Positions 1-7,888 of a DNA stretch of 64,000 nt are shown here, piece after piece. How positions within the stretch are numbered: the stretch's first letter is position 1; the number at the start of each line of letters is the position of its first letter. The notes below the pieces were generated by a model. It saw nothing but the letters and a program-made list of their open reading frames with translations. It had not been told where the DNA came from and did not search any database. The DNA comes from RYN-124 sp033851845 (GTDB lineage Bacteria > Actinomycetota > Actinomycetes > Mycobacteriales > SCTD01), in the NCBI GenBank assembly GCA_033851845.1, contig JAWWOH010000140.1, positions 1 through 64,000 on the forward strand, in the 5' to 3' direction. Position numbers and translations under genes: made by a program.

Positions 1-83
1 TCGGCCATGGCCGCCTCGCCCCCGAGCCGCACGCGCCGCGTGAGGCTCGACAGATCAGGCGGGGTCGCCAGGCATTCGCTCAT
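1..83 (-). CDS. Start of a probable DUF222/HNH gene, cut by the window edge
   Basis: An ATG at 83-81 on the minus strand opens a frame that runs off the left edge after 27 codons (begins MSECLATPPDLSSLTRR). This is too little protein for a family call. The clue is the promoter, which shares a TTGCGC -35, a 17-base spacer and a TCGAACATA element with the DUF222/HNH gene near 63.6 kb. The start lies about 9 bases past the -10, so the message would be leaderless. A DUF222/HNH identity is inference; sequence to the left would settle it. Confidence 0.45.
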   Translation of the reverse strand, partial: MSECLATPPDLSSLTRRVRLGGEAAMA

Positions 84-120
84 ATGTTCGAATCATGTCA
101 TGACATGACCGGATGCGCAA
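76..120 (-). promoter_or_regulatory. Promoter with degenerate LexA (SOS) box overlapping the start codon
   Basis: On the minus strand a TTGCGC -35 (120-115) and CATGAT -10 (97-92) are separated by 17 bases. Immediately downstream, 91-76 reads TCGAAC-ATAT-GAGCGA. The first half matches the actinobacterial LexA box TCGAAC-N4-GTTCGA exactly and the second at three of six positions; the ATG start lies inside it. A 16-base perfect palindrome (93-108, TCATGTCATGACATGA) covers the -10. Confidence 0.45.
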
Positions 121-530
121 GACCAAAAGCCCTGCTGTGCAAAGAGAATCTTGTCCACAGATGCCGTGACGCGGGTCGCACAGGTGAACCGCTCGACGAG
201 CGCGACAACACCGTGTGCGGGCTCCACGGGCGCTGCCCTACCGATCCCGCGCGGGCAACCGAACGTGTGCCTCGCTGTCTCACCGGGCACTGTCCTGGCA
301 TGGAACGCGACCAACGACCGCATGAGGAAGACATCGCCCCGGACGACGGCCAGGCGCTGTCCCGCCCTGGCGGGCAGTTCGTGGGCCGCCGGGCGGTCGA
401 CGACGAGGACGCCGCCCAGGAGCTTGGCTCCGAGCGGCGCGCGAAGGCGGAGCAGCAGCCGGGCAGTTGACCGCCTCGCCTGTGGATAACCGCCGACGCG
501 GCCCACAGCCGCACGTCATCCTCTGGCGCT
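109..530. other. Stretch without a confident gene
   Basis: About 420 bases separate the minus-strand promoter from the next gene. A minus-strand frame ending at 93 has high third-position GC between roughly 450 and 180 (GAKLLGGVLVVDRP, GQRLAVVRGDVFLMR), but it then runs through the lower-GC promoter region before stopping, has no convincing ribosome site and matches no family I know. It may be a decayed gene. Two single DnaA-box-like 9-mers are present (TTGTCCACA at 151 and TGTGGATAA at 481); isolated copies do not make an origin. Confidence 0.3.
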
Positions 531-824
531 GTGGAGCTGTCGGTCGAACCCGGTGCGCTGCAGGCGGCGGCGCGGCAGCTCTCGGCCGCGAGCCGGGCAC
601 TCGCCGACGCTTGCGGGCGGGCTGACGCGACGCTGTCGGCCGGTGCAGCCTCACTCGAGGCCGCGGCCGGCACGAAGATCGGCACCGGCTGGTCGCAGCT
701 GCGCGCGGCCGTGGCGGACCTCGCTGCCGGCTATGACCGGGTCGGCTCGACGCTGGACGCGCTGGCGCGGATGTACGTGGAACTCGATCGCGACGTCGTA
801 CCAGCCAGTGGCGGTGCACGGTGA
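531..824 (+). CDS. WXG100-like (type VII secretion) small helical protein
   Basis: The 97-residue protein starts with GTG. It has the length and alanine-rich helical pattern of WXG100/ESX proteins, with a central GTGWSQLR turn in place of the classic W-x-G and flanking amphipathic helices (residues 5-40 and 50-90). Proteins of this type are exported by, or act as targeting partners for, type VII secretion. The stop overlaps the next start (GTGA), so the two genes are probably translated together. No ESX core gene is in the window. The fold is convincing; the exact subfamily is not. Confidence 0.6.
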   Translation: MELSVEPGALQAAARQLSAASRALADACGRADATLSAGAASLEAAAGTKIGTGWSQLRAAVADLAAGYDRVGSTLDALARMYVELDRDVVPASGGAR

Positions 825-1903
825 TCGCGACCGACAGCGGCGTACGTACGACGTGGACGATCCCGCGGATGCCCGACGGTGACAGCGCCGCCGCCCGCCG
901 GATGGCCGTCGAGCTGCGGTGCCTCGCCGACCGGCTGGCGTCCGCACAGCGCCAGGCCGACGCGGCGCTCGACGACCTGCGTTCGTCATGGCAGGGACGC
1001 GGGAGCTGTACGACGCGACGTCCGGAGCGAGGCCTGTCGAACGATGCCGCCGTCATCCGGCGCGCGCTCCTCGACGCGGCCGACGGACTCGACCGGTACG
1101 CGCACCAGTACGACCGCGCGCACGAGCACCACGGCTGGTCGTGGGGACGGATCGCCGCCATAGCGACAGTCGTCGCGGTGACCGCAACTGTCGTGACCGT
1201 GACGGTGATGTCGGCGGGGACCGCAACGCCGGCGGCGGCCGCCGCAGAAGCCGCCGTCGTCGGAGCAGAGGCCGAGGCGATCGCGGGTGCCGCGGCGAGT
1301 GCTTCCGCCGCTGCCGTCGAGGCCGCGGAGGCGCTGTCGCTCGCGACCCGGGCGCTGTCAGCCCTCGAAGGGATCGGGCAGGTCGTGCTGCCGCGGCTGT
1401 ACGTCGCAGCGGTCGAAGCGCCGACGTGGATGGCGACACCGCTGGGCGGCGCTGCCATGGGCGGCGCGACGGCAGTGGGCTTCGACCTCGCCGACGACGG
1501 ACGGATCCACCCCCTCGACGTGGTGTTCGGCACCGCACTCGGCTACGGCGAAGGCGTCGTCGCCGGAACGGGACGGCCGCGGACTGCAACCGCGTCGTAC
1601 GCCACACCGGAGGACGACGCCGTCGCGGCCGTCGAGACGTTGACGGTCCGTGGGGTCCGCGCCAACAATCGCGAGCTGCCCGATGACGAGGCCGTCAGCG
1701 CCTTCTTCAACGAGAGGCTGGCCCATCTCGGCGATGCCACGGTCCGGCAGGCGAGCGGAGGCGAGGTCGTCGTCATCACCCTGCCAGACGGCGCACGCAT
1801 CACGTATCGGTCATGGAGCAAGAGCGGTGGTGCAACGATTCAGCTCGACGGCTTCACCGGCACGAGCATCTCGAAGATCCACACGCCACGGGAGGCGAAG
1901 TGA
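821..1903 (+). CDS. Putative type VII-linked effector with toxin-like C-terminus
   Basis: This 360-residue protein has an N-terminal helical segment with an SSWQGRG turn (a W-x-G motif near residue 55). A hydrophobic stretch follows around residues 112-132, then a long alanine/glutamate-rich helical region, and a compact C-terminal domain from about residue 265. That domain ends in a pattern I associate with polymorphic-toxin tails (VVITLPDGARITYRSWSKSGG, then SISKIHT). The gene overlaps the WXG100-like gene by 4 bases and the next small acidic gene by 4 bases. Type VII effector or toxin is inference from architecture and context; no catalytic residues were identified. Confidence 0.5.
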   Translation: MIATDSGVRTTWTIPRMPDGDSAAARRMAVELRCLADRLASAQRQADAALDDLRSSWQGRGSCTTRRPERGLSNDAAVIRRALLDAADGLDRYAHQYDRAHEHHGWSWGRIAAIATVVAVTATVVTVTVMSAGTATPAAAAAEAAVVGAEAEAIAGAAASASAAAVEAAEALSLATRALSALEGIGQVVLPRLYVAAVEAPTWMATPLGGAAMGGATAVGFDLADDGRIHPLDVVFGTALGYGEGVVAGTGRPRTATASYATPEDDAVAAVETLTVRGVRANNRELPDDEAVSAFFNERLAHLGDATVRQASGGEVVVITLPDGARITYRSWSKSGGATIQLDGFTGTSISKIHTPREAK

Positions 1904-2256
1904 CAGACGACCTGGCACGCTGGGTCGAGGCTGTGGTGGATGACACAGAGGACGACTACGTCGGCATGACCCGCCTCGCTGGTCTGCTCGACACCGGCGA
2001 GCGCCCGCGCGACCTGAACGCGCGAGCCAGGCGGTGTGCTGCAGTGCTGGACGCCCTGCTCGTGGACGACCGCGTCGTTGTCGTCGATGGTTTCGACATG
2101 CTCACGCCGGTGCAGCCCGGGATCGGTGACCGCTACCTCGCTGCGGTCGAGGAGAAGGGCGAGGTGTTCGACGGTGAGTTCGCCTGGGTGATGGACCGGG
2201 CGACGTGGGACCGAGATGTTGCGCGCAGGGCGTCGGGAACAACGACGGACACGTAA
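1900..2256 (+). CDS. Small acidic protein, candidate immunity partner
   Basis: The GTG at 1900 overlaps the upstream stop (GTGA) and gives 118 residues, starting MTDDLARWVEAVVDD. A longer in-frame start at 1813 lies wholly inside the upstream gene and is less likely. The protein is strongly acidic (DDTEDDY; EEKGEVFDGEF), has no signal peptide or membrane segment, and belongs to no family I recognise. Position and translational coupling directly behind a toxin-like protein suggest an immunity role; this is inference only. Confidence 0.5.
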   Translation: MTDDLARWVEAVVDDTEDDYVGMTRLAGLLDTGERPRDLNARARRCAAVLDALLVDDRVVVVDGFDMLTPVQPGIGDRYLAAVEEKGEVFDGEFAWVMDRATWDRDVARRASGTTTDT

Positions 2257-2271
2257 CGAGTTTGTGGCGGC

Positions 2272-2877
2272 ATGAAGATCGCCATCCTTGGATCAGGCGT
2301 TGTCGGTCAGGCACTCGCCACCGGTTACCCCCAGCACGGGCACGAGGTGCGGATCGGCACCCGGCAGAGCGAGGTCGGCGGTCATCCCGTCGACTCCCCG
2401 GCAGCAGCAGCGGCGTGGGGCGACCTCGTCGTACTCGCCGTGAAGGGTGACGCCGCGGTCGAGCTCGCGACGTCGGTCAGGGAGCAGACAGCCGGCAAGG
2501 TCGTGATCGACACCACCAACCCGCTCGACTTCTCCACCGGCAAGCCCGGTCTGTTCGTCGGCTGGAGCGACTCGCTCGGCGAGCAGGTGCAACGCGCGAT
2601 CCCCGACGCCAACGTCGTCAAGGCCTACAACATCGTCGGCAACACGTTGATGGTCGACCCCGACATCCCCGGCGGCCCGCCGACGATGCTCATCGGCGGC
2701 AACGACGCCGACGCGAAGAAGACGGTGACCGACCTGCTCACCGACACCGGCTGGGAGGTCGCCGACCTCGGCGGCATCGAAGCCAGCCGTCACCTCGAGG
2801 CGCTGTGCATGGCCTGGGTGCTCTACGGCATCAGCAAAGGCGGCTGGGACCACGCCTTCAAGGTGCTGACGAAGTAG
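2272..2877 (+). CDS. NADPH-dependent F420 reductase-like oxidoreductase
   Basis: The 201-residue protein opens with a Rossmann motif (MKIAILGSGVVGQALATG, GxGxxG) and has the compact layout of the F420-dependent NADP oxidoreductase family, including the middle motif VIDTTNPLDF and VVKAYNIVGN. Members move hydride between NADP(H) and coenzyme F420, or act as related dinucleotide-binding reductases. F420 is widespread in actinobacteria, but this branch contains many proteins of unknown substrate. The gene starts 15 bases after the small acidic gene and abuts the convergent zinc-finger gene with no gap. Confidence 0.75.
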   Translation: MKIAILGSGVVGQALATGYPQHGHEVRIGTRQSEVGGHPVDSPAAAAAWGDLVVLAVKGDAAVELATSVREQTAGKVVIDTTNPLDFSTGKPGLFVGWSDSLGEQVQRAIPDANVVKAYNIVGNTLMVDPDIPGGPPTMLIGGNDADAKKTVTDLLTDTGWEVADLGGIEASRHLEALCMAWVLYGISKGGWDHAFKVLTK

Positions 2878-3216
2878 TCAGCGCGCGCAGCTGATGCAGG
2901 TGCGCGCGGACGGACGCGCGGCGAGTCGTTCTGCGCCGATGTCACCGCCGCAGGTCTCGCAGGTGCCGTAGGAACCGGACTCCACGTGTGACAGCGCGCG
3001 GTCGAGGTCCGCCAGACGGATGCGCGTCATCTCGATCGTCGCGGCGAGCTGGGCGCGCTCGAAGCCGATCGTCGCGCCCTCCGGGTCGTGCTCGTCGTCC
3101 GCGTTGGATGCCTCGGACGACGCGACCATCGCCTCGTACTCCCGTGACAGCGCAGCGAGCTGGGCGAGCGCCGCGTCGCGCTCGCCCAGTAGCCGGTGAG
3201 AGATCGGGTCGGTCAC
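2878..3216 (-). CDS. TraR/DksA-type C4 zinc-finger protein
   Basis: The 112-residue protein has an N-terminal helical hairpin (residues 5-80) and a C-terminal zinc site, CETCGG followed by CISC near residues 91-111. This is the DksA/TraR layout. Family members bind the RNA polymerase secondary channel; actinobacterial counterparts are often annotated this way without proven function. The start overlaps the stop of the FMN reductase gene (ATGA), so it is the last gene of a minus-strand run that includes RsbQP, a context that fits stress-dependent tuning of transcription. Confidence 0.8.
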   Translation of the reverse strand: MTDPISHRLLGERDAALAQLAALSREYEAMVASSEASNADDEHDPEGATIGFERAQLAATIEMTRIRLADLDRALSHVESGSYGTCETCGGDIGAERLAARPSARTCISCAR

Positions 3217-3734
3217 GCAGCCTTCACCGTCGGTACGGCGAAAGCACTCACCAGCGCGGCCAGCTCCTCGTCGAGGGACGCGTCGTCGAGGCGCACGTGC
3301 ACCTCAGGCACCGACAGCGTGACGTCCAGCACGTCCGCCCCGGCATTGCCGAGGACGGTGCGCAGCGACACGAGTGCGCGAACACCGCCGACGCCACCGG
3401 GCGACGCGGCCGCTGCGACGACCGGCTTGCCGCGCAGAGCGGACGGCAGACCGTCGTACGGGCGGGACAGCCAGTCGATCGCGTTGCCGAGCAGGCCAGG
3501 GATCGTGCCGTTGTACTCCGGCGTGACGAAGACGACCGTGTCGGCGGCTGCGACCTGCCCCCTGAGCTGCTGGACCGCGGCCGGCGGCGCCGATTCGAGG
3601 TCCTGGTCGAAGAACGGCAGCTCGGTGAGCCGGGGCGCAAGCACGCCACCCGGGACCGAAGCCGCGATCTGCGCGCCGAGCCGTCGGGTGTGGGAGTCCT
3701 GCCGGGCCGAGCCGGTGACAACGAGGACGCTCAT
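3213..3734 (-). CDS. NADPH-dependent FMN reductase
   Basis: The 173-residue flavodoxin-fold protein starts MSVLVVTGSARQDSHTRRL. It has the flavin-binding signature TPEYNGTIPGLLGNAIDWLSR, typical of the ArsH/chromate/azo-reductase-like NADPH:FMN reductases. The ATG at 3734 is preferred over an upstream start at 3785 because AAGGAG lies 9 bases before it and the protein begins at the first strand. It follows rsbP by about 50 bases on the same strand and overlaps the DksA-type gene by 4 bases. Likely cytoplasmic redox role; physiological acceptor unknown. Confidence 0.85.
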   Translation of the reverse strand: MSVLVVTGSARQDSHTRRLGAQIAASVPGGVLAPRLTELPFFDQDLESAPPAAVQQLRGQVAAADTVVFVTPEYNGTIPGLLGNAIDWLSRPYDGLPSALRGKPVVAAAASPGGVGGVRALVSLRTVLGNAGADVLDVTLSVPEVHVRLDDASLDEELAALVSAFAVPTVKAA

Positions 3735-3785
3735 GTGGATCACTCCTTCGAGGGGGGCACCTCGTACAAGTGATTGCGTACTCAA

Positions 3786-4985
3786 CTAATTCCTCGGGAC
3801 CCGCACAGCCACGATCGCGATGTCGTCCCGGGCGTGCCCGCCCTGGAAGGCGAGAACGTCGGCGAGCAGCGCCTCGGTCAGCCCGGCCGCCCGGCCCAGG
3901 CTCTCCTCGGCGACCTGCACCAGCCGCGGTTCGCCGTAGAAGTCGCCGTTGCGCCGCGCCTCCGGCACGCCGTCGGTGTACAGCAGCACGGTGTCGCCGG
4001 CGCTCAGCGCAAGCGTGGCGTCGTGCAGCTCGACTTCGTCCATGACACCGAGCAGCGAGCCCGGCTCCCCCAGCGGCCGGGCCGGCGCCTCCATCCGGAG
4101 CAGCACAGCCGGCGGATGGCCACCGGAGCTGACCGTCGCGGACCAGATGCCCTCGGCGCGGCGCAGCCGGAGCACCCCGACGGTGCAGAAGCGGTCACTC
4201 CGGTTGCGCAGCAAGGCGGTGTTGAGCTCGCGCAGCATCTCGCTCGGCAACGTGACCCGCACGGCAGAGGCACGCAGTGAGTACCGGACCAGGGCCGTGA
4301 CGACCGCCGCCTCCACGCCCTTGCCGCAGACGTCGCCGATGCAGACGACCCAGTCGTCCTCGGCCACCTGGAACACGTCGTAGAAGTCGCCACCCACCTC
4401 CTCACCCGTGCCGGCCGGTCGGTAGACCGCCGCGACGTCGAGCCCCGGGACGACCGGTGGCATCGGCGGTATGAGCGTGCGTTGCAACGCCCGCGCGAGC
4501 GATCGGGCATGTGACTCGGACTCTTCGGCCTTGTTCTTCGCGCGGACCAGCTCGCGCTCGTAGTCGCGCCGTTCGCGCGCGTCGAACACGGCAGTTCGTA
4601 CGACGCGCGGCGTACCGTTCCGGTCCGTCTCCAGCACCGCACTCACGAGCACGGGCAGCCGGCTGCCGTCGGCGCAGACGATGTCGAGTGCGATTCCACG
4701 GATCGTGCCTTGCATCCGCAGGAGTGGCGCGAAGTGCGTCTCGTGGTAGATCTGCCCACCCGGCGTCAGCAGCTGGGCGAACGTGTAGCGACCGACGAGC
4801 TCCGGGCGGGTGTAGCCGGTCAGCGTCAGGAACGTCGTGTTGGCGCGGACGATGATGCCGTCCGGCTCGGTCGACAGGTATCCGCACGGCGCGTACTCGT
4901 ACAGCCTTTCGGCATCGTCGCCGAGCAGCGCGTCGTAGAACGCCTCCAGCGTGTCGGGGACCCCGGTGGGCTCGCCGCCGTTCAC
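3786..4985 (-). CDS. rsbP: RsbP-like PAS-PP2C phosphatase
   Basis: The 399-residue protein has a PAS domain (about 28-135), a short coiled coil (138-170) and a SpoIIE/PP2C phosphatase domain (180-397). Metal-binding aspartates are visible in GGDFYD (Asp200), GDVCGKG (Asp218), YTDG (Asp338) and HARDD (387/388). This is the architecture of Bacillus RsbP, which dephosphorylates the anti-anti-sigma factor RsbV under energy stress and needs the hydrolase RsbQ. Here the rsbQ homologue lies directly upstream and overlaps by 4 bases (GTGA). No RsbV, RsbW or SigB gene is in the window, so the target must be elsewhere. Confidence 0.9.
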   Translation of the reverse strand: MNGGEPTGVPDTLEAFYDALLGDDAERLYEYAPCGYLSTEPDGIIVRANTTFLTLTGYTRPELVGRYTFAQLLTPGGQIYHETHFAPLLRMQGTIRGIALDIVCADGSRLPVLVSAVLETDRNGTPRVVRTAVFDARERRDYERELVRAKNKAEESESHARSLARALQRTLIPPMPPVVPGLDVAAVYRPAGTGEEVGGDFYDVFQVAEDDWVVCIGDVCGKGVEAAVVTALVRYSLRASAVRVTLPSEMLRELNTALLRNRSDRFCTVGVLRLRRAEGIWSATVSSGGHPPAVLLRMEAPARPLGEPGSLLGVMDEVELHDATLALSAGDTVLLYTDGVPEARRNGDFYGEPRLVQVAEESLGRAAGLTEALLADVLAFQGGHARDDIAIVAVRVPRN

Positions 4986-5776
4986 GCGCGGACGAACGCC
5001 GCAATCGCGTCGGCCGTCGGATCGGGCGCGCTGAGGTTGGGGCAGTGCCCTGTCGCAGCGAGCATCACCATCGTCGCGTTGGGCATCGCATCACGGACGT
5101 ACTCTCCGACCTCAACCGGCGCGATGACGTCGTTGCTGCACTGCAGGACCAACGTCGGTGTCTTCACCGAGGACAGGTCACCGCGGTTGTCCGACAGGAA
5201 GGTCACGCGAGCGAACCGACGCGCGATGGCGGGGTCGGTACGGCAGAAGCTCTCCGTCAGCTCCGCGGCGAGCTCGGGCGAGTCCGGGTTTCCCATGATG
5301 ACCGGCGCCATCGCGCTCGACCAGCCGAGGTAGTTGCTCTCGAGCGACTCGAGCATCTCGGTGATGTCCGCCTCCTGGAAGCCACCGACGTACTCGCCGT
5401 CGTTAACGTACCGCGGCGACGGGCCGACGAGCACGAGTTTGTCGAACAGGTCCGGCTCCCGCTTCGCCGCCAGGACGCCGATCATCGCCGACACGGAGTG
5501 CCCGACAAAGACGACGTCGTGCAGGTCGAGCTCGTGGCAGAGGTCCAGCACGTCCTGGGCGTAGCCGGCGAGCGTCGAGTGGCGCTTGATGTCGTACGCC
5601 GAAGGGTCGCTCTGCCCGGCTCCGGCGTGGTCGAACAGCACGACCCGGAAATCGTCCTCGAAGCGAGGTGCCACGTAGCGCCACATGTTCTGGTCGCAGC
5701 CGAAGCCGTGCGCGAACACCATCGGCTGCGCGTCCGGATTGCCCGAGATCCGGACGTTGTGCTTCGAGCCCGTCAT
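4982..5776 (-). CDS. rsbQ: RsbQ-like alpha/beta hydrolase, partner of RsbP
   Basis: The 264-residue hydrolase closely follows the RsbQ pattern: HGFGCDQNMWRYVAP, FDHAGAGQSD, GYAQDVLDLC, GHSVSAMIG. Catalytic Ser94, Asp216 (CSNDVIAP) and His244 (TGHCPNLS) are all present. RsbQ also belongs to the family of the plant karrikin/strigolactone receptors, and in Bacillus is thought to supply or process a small hydrophobic signal for the PAS domain of RsbP. The overlap with rsbP supports a functional pair. It follows the pirin gene by 19 bases. Confidence 0.92.
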   Translation of the reverse strand: MTGSKHNVRISGNPDAQPMVFAHGFGCDQNMWRYVAPRFEDDFRVVLFDHAGAGQSDPSAYDIKRHSTLAGYAQDVLDLCHELDLHDVVFVGHSVSAMIGVLAAKREPDLFDKLVLVGPSPRYVNDGEYVGGFQEADITEMLESLESNYLGWSSAMAPVIMGNPDSPELAAELTESFCRTDPAIARRFARVTFLSDNRGDLSSVKTPTLVLQCSNDVIAPVEVGEYVRDAMPNATMVMLAATGHCPNLSAPDPTADAIAAFVRA

Positions 5777-5795
5777 TCCCGCAGCGTAGGACGGA

Positions 5796-6722
5796 TCAGC
5801 GCCAGGGCACCGGCGGCGCGGGCACGCGGGCCAGCGTGGTCTCCACCCGGCCGAATCGGTCGGCGCCGTCCTCCCACTCGCGGCTCGCCGCAGCGACCTC
5901 GTCCCGGCTGCGGCCGACGAAGTTCCACCACATCAGCAGGTCCTCGCCGAACGGCTTCCCGCCGAGCAAAAGCACCCGCGCTCCCTCCGGCGACGCGACG
6001 CCCACCGTCGTACGCCCGATGCCGAGGTACGCCGATCGCGTCCGCTCCACCAGCCGGCCCTCGACGAGCAGCGTCCCTTGCAGGACGACGAGCACATGCT
6101 CGTACGCCGGATCGAGCGGCAGCTCGGCATCTCCCGCCGGCACCCGCAGCTCCGCGCCGACCAGTGGGGTGTCCTGCCGGGCCGGTGACGTCGCACCGCC
6201 GAACGACCCGACGAGCACGCTCGCCTCGACGCCGTCCACCGAAGCCTGCGGCAGCTCGGCGAGATGATCGAAGTCCGCCGCTCCCCCGCGCGTCGCATCC
6301 GGTTGCGCGACCCACAGCTGCACGCCCTGCATCGCTCCGCGGTAATGACCGGTCGGCTCCTCGGCATGGACCACCCCGCGACCTGCCGTCATCAGGTTGA
6401 CCTGACCGGGGCGGATCACCTGCTCGCTGCCGAGGCTGTCGCGGTGCAGCACCTGGCCGTCGAGCAGGTAGGTGACGGTATGCAGGCCGATGTGCGGGTG
6501 CGGCCCGATGTCGACGCCGCCCTGCTCGGTCACCGAAGCCGGACCGAACAGGTCGACGAAGCACCACGCTCCGACGGTGCGCCGCTGCCGTCGCGGCAGC
6601 GCGCGCTGCACGGTCATGGTCCCGACCGTCGCCTCGCGCGGTTCGAGCACCTCGACGACCGGCGGCTCCGGATCAGCGGCATCCGACGCGGCGGGGTCTG
6701 CGATGTCGACCGGTCCGCTCAT
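5796..6722 (-). CDS. Pirin family protein
   Basis: This 308-residue bicupin carries the pirin iron site in its N-terminal half: HPHIGLHT (His75, His77, His81) and VVHAEE (Glu121). Known members act as iron-dependent redox sensors, quercetin dioxygenases or transcription co-regulators, so the biochemical role here is open. Its start overlaps the stop of a small membrane-protein gene (ATGA), and rsbQ follows on the same strand, placing it in the presumed energy/redox stress operon. Confidence 0.88.
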   Translation of the reverse strand: MSGPVDIADPAASDAADPEPPVVEVLEPREATVGTMTVQRALPRRQRRTVGAWCFVDLFGPASVTEQGGVDIGPHPHIGLHTVTYLLDGQVLHRDSLGSEQVIRPGQVNLMTAGRGVVHAEEPTGHYRGAMQGVQLWVAQPDATRGGAADFDHLAELPQASVDGVEASVLVGSFGGATSPARQDTPLVGAELRVPAGDAELPLDPAYEHVLVVLQGTLLVEGRLVERTRSAYLGIGRTTVGVASPEGARVLLLGGKPFGEDLLMWWNFVGRSRDEVAAASREWEDGADRFGRVETTLARVPAPPVPWR

Positions 6723-6883
6723 CGCCGAACCGCGCGGACGGCCTCGTCGTGCCGGGCGTGCAGCCGAGCCCGGATGTCCTCAGGTGTGTAGGCGCGGCGG
6801 CGCCGCTCCGCTCGCGCCACCGCGACTCCTGTCGCTGCGACCCCGACCATCCCGGCGATGCCCAGCACCTTGGCCCAGTTCAC
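6719..6883 (-). CDS. 54-residue single-pass membrane protein
   Basis: A GTG at 6883 opens a 54-codon frame ending in TGA that overlaps the pirin start (ATGA). The peptide begins MNWAKVLGIAGMVGVAATG, giving one membrane helix (about 3-23). A strongly basic stretch follows (ARAERRRRAY), then an amphipathic tail (TPEDIRARLHARHDEAVR). The start lies 35 bases from the divergent GTG of the next gene, leaving room for a back-to-back promoter. Tight coupling to pirin makes it a likely real gene; no known family. Confidence 0.65.
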   Translation of the reverse strand: MNWAKVLGIAGMVGVAATGVAVARAERRRRAYTPEDIRARLHARHDEAVRAVRR

Positions 6884-6917
6884 GTGCCCAGGCTGCCATG
6901 CTGCCTAGGGTTGGCGG

Positions 6918-7541
6918 GTGCTCACCCTCGACGAAGCGGTCGACCTCACCCGCACCGGCGATGTCTGGGTGTTCCGCGGTCACAGCGCCGCCGACCGCGC
7001 CATCCAGGTCCTCAGCAACGCCCCGGTGAACCACGTCGGGATGACGGTCGTCGTCGACGACCTCCCGCCGCTGATGTGGCACGCCGAGCTCGGTCGGTCG
7101 CTGCCCGACATGTGGACGGGCGACCACCAGCGCGGCGTGCAGCTGCACGACCTGCGCGATGCGGTGACGGTGTGGGCGGAGAAGTACGGCCAGCGCTGCT
7201 GGCTGCGGCAGCTCGAGCCGGCCGTCACACGTGAGATGGAGGATGCGATCCTGCGGACGATCGCCCGGCTCGACGGCACGCCGTTCCCTTCGACGGCAAA
7301 GCTCGCCGGCCGCTGGCTGGCCGGCCGGGTGCCGGTCCGCCAGCGGTCCGAGGCGGCGTTGGAAACGGCGTACTGCGCCGAGGTCCTCGCCACGACCTAC
7401 CAAGCCATGCGACTGCTCCCCGACGAGATCCGGCCCAACGCCTACGACCCGGGCAGCTTCTGGAGCGGCGACGAGCTCGTCCTCGACCGCGGCTACACAC
7501 TTGGCGACGAGATCACCGTCTCCGTCGCTGCCGGTGCGTAG
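6918..7541 (+). CDS. Permuted papain-like hydrolase (YiiX/YaeF type)
   Basis: The 207-residue protein shows the circularly permuted NlpC/P60 layout: an N-terminal GDVWVFRGHS strand, a histidine in NHVGMTVVV (His39) and the catalytic cysteine late, in ETAYCAEVLATTYQ (Cys153). YiiX/YaeF-like proteins are thought to be amidases, lipases or peptidases. There is no signal peptide, so a cytoplasmic location is likely. Starts with GTG. Its last 49 bases overlap the convergent PspC-domain gene. Confidence 0.7.
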   Translation: MLTLDEAVDLTRTGDVWVFRGHSAADRAIQVLSNAPVNHVGMTVVVDDLPPLMWHAELGRSLPDMWTGDHQRGVQLHDLRDAVTVWAEKYGQRCWLRQLEPAVTREMEDAILRTIARLDGTPFPSTAKLAGRWLAGRVPVRQRSEAALETAYCAEVLATTYQAMRLLPDEIRPNAYDPGSFWSGDELVLDRGYTLGDEITVSVAAGA

Positions 7542-7753
7542 TCGCCCTCGAGCGGCATGCAGAACCACAGCACCGGATAGACGAGGATCTGGCTGCCCGG
7601 GATCGCGAGCAGTGCGACGAGGAAGAGAACCCGGGACATCCCGGGCTCGATCCCGTAGTGCCGGCCGACGCCGGCGCAGACGCCGCCGAGCACCTTGCTG
7701 TCGCGGGACCGGACGAAGCCGGCGCGGGCGAAGCTGGCGCGAACGCTGTTCAT
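7493..7753 (-). CDS. PspC-domain membrane protein
   Basis: The 86-residue protein carries the PspC signature (RSRDSKVLGGVCAGVGRHYG) at residues 15-34 followed by one long hydrophobic helix (41-66, VLFLVALLAIPGSQILVYPVLWF). In the phage-shock response PspC is a membrane sensor; in actinobacteria short PspC-domain proteins are common and usually unlinked to PspA. No PspA gene is nearby. The 3' end overlaps the papain-like gene on the opposite strand. Confidence 0.85.
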   Translation of the reverse strand: MNSVRASFARAGFVRSRDSKVLGGVCAGVGRHYGIEPGMSRVLFLVALLAIPGSQILVYPVLWFCMPLEGDYAPAATETVISSPSV

Positions 7754-7888
7754 GGCAGTGGGGCCTCTCGGTTTCTGCGGCCGATGTTGGCTGCTGACTC
7801 AGAATCGGCGTACGACGGCGCCCTGCCATCGGGGAACGACCCTGGCCCGTCCCTGAGCCACCACCGACCGCTGGGTAGGGTCCGACAT

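Noticed and set aside
151..489. DnaA-box-like 9-mers near the left end
   Set aside because: Only two isolated boxes; no cluster, no dnaA/dnaN genes. Similar single TGTGGATAA copies occur elsewhere, e.g. 28196.
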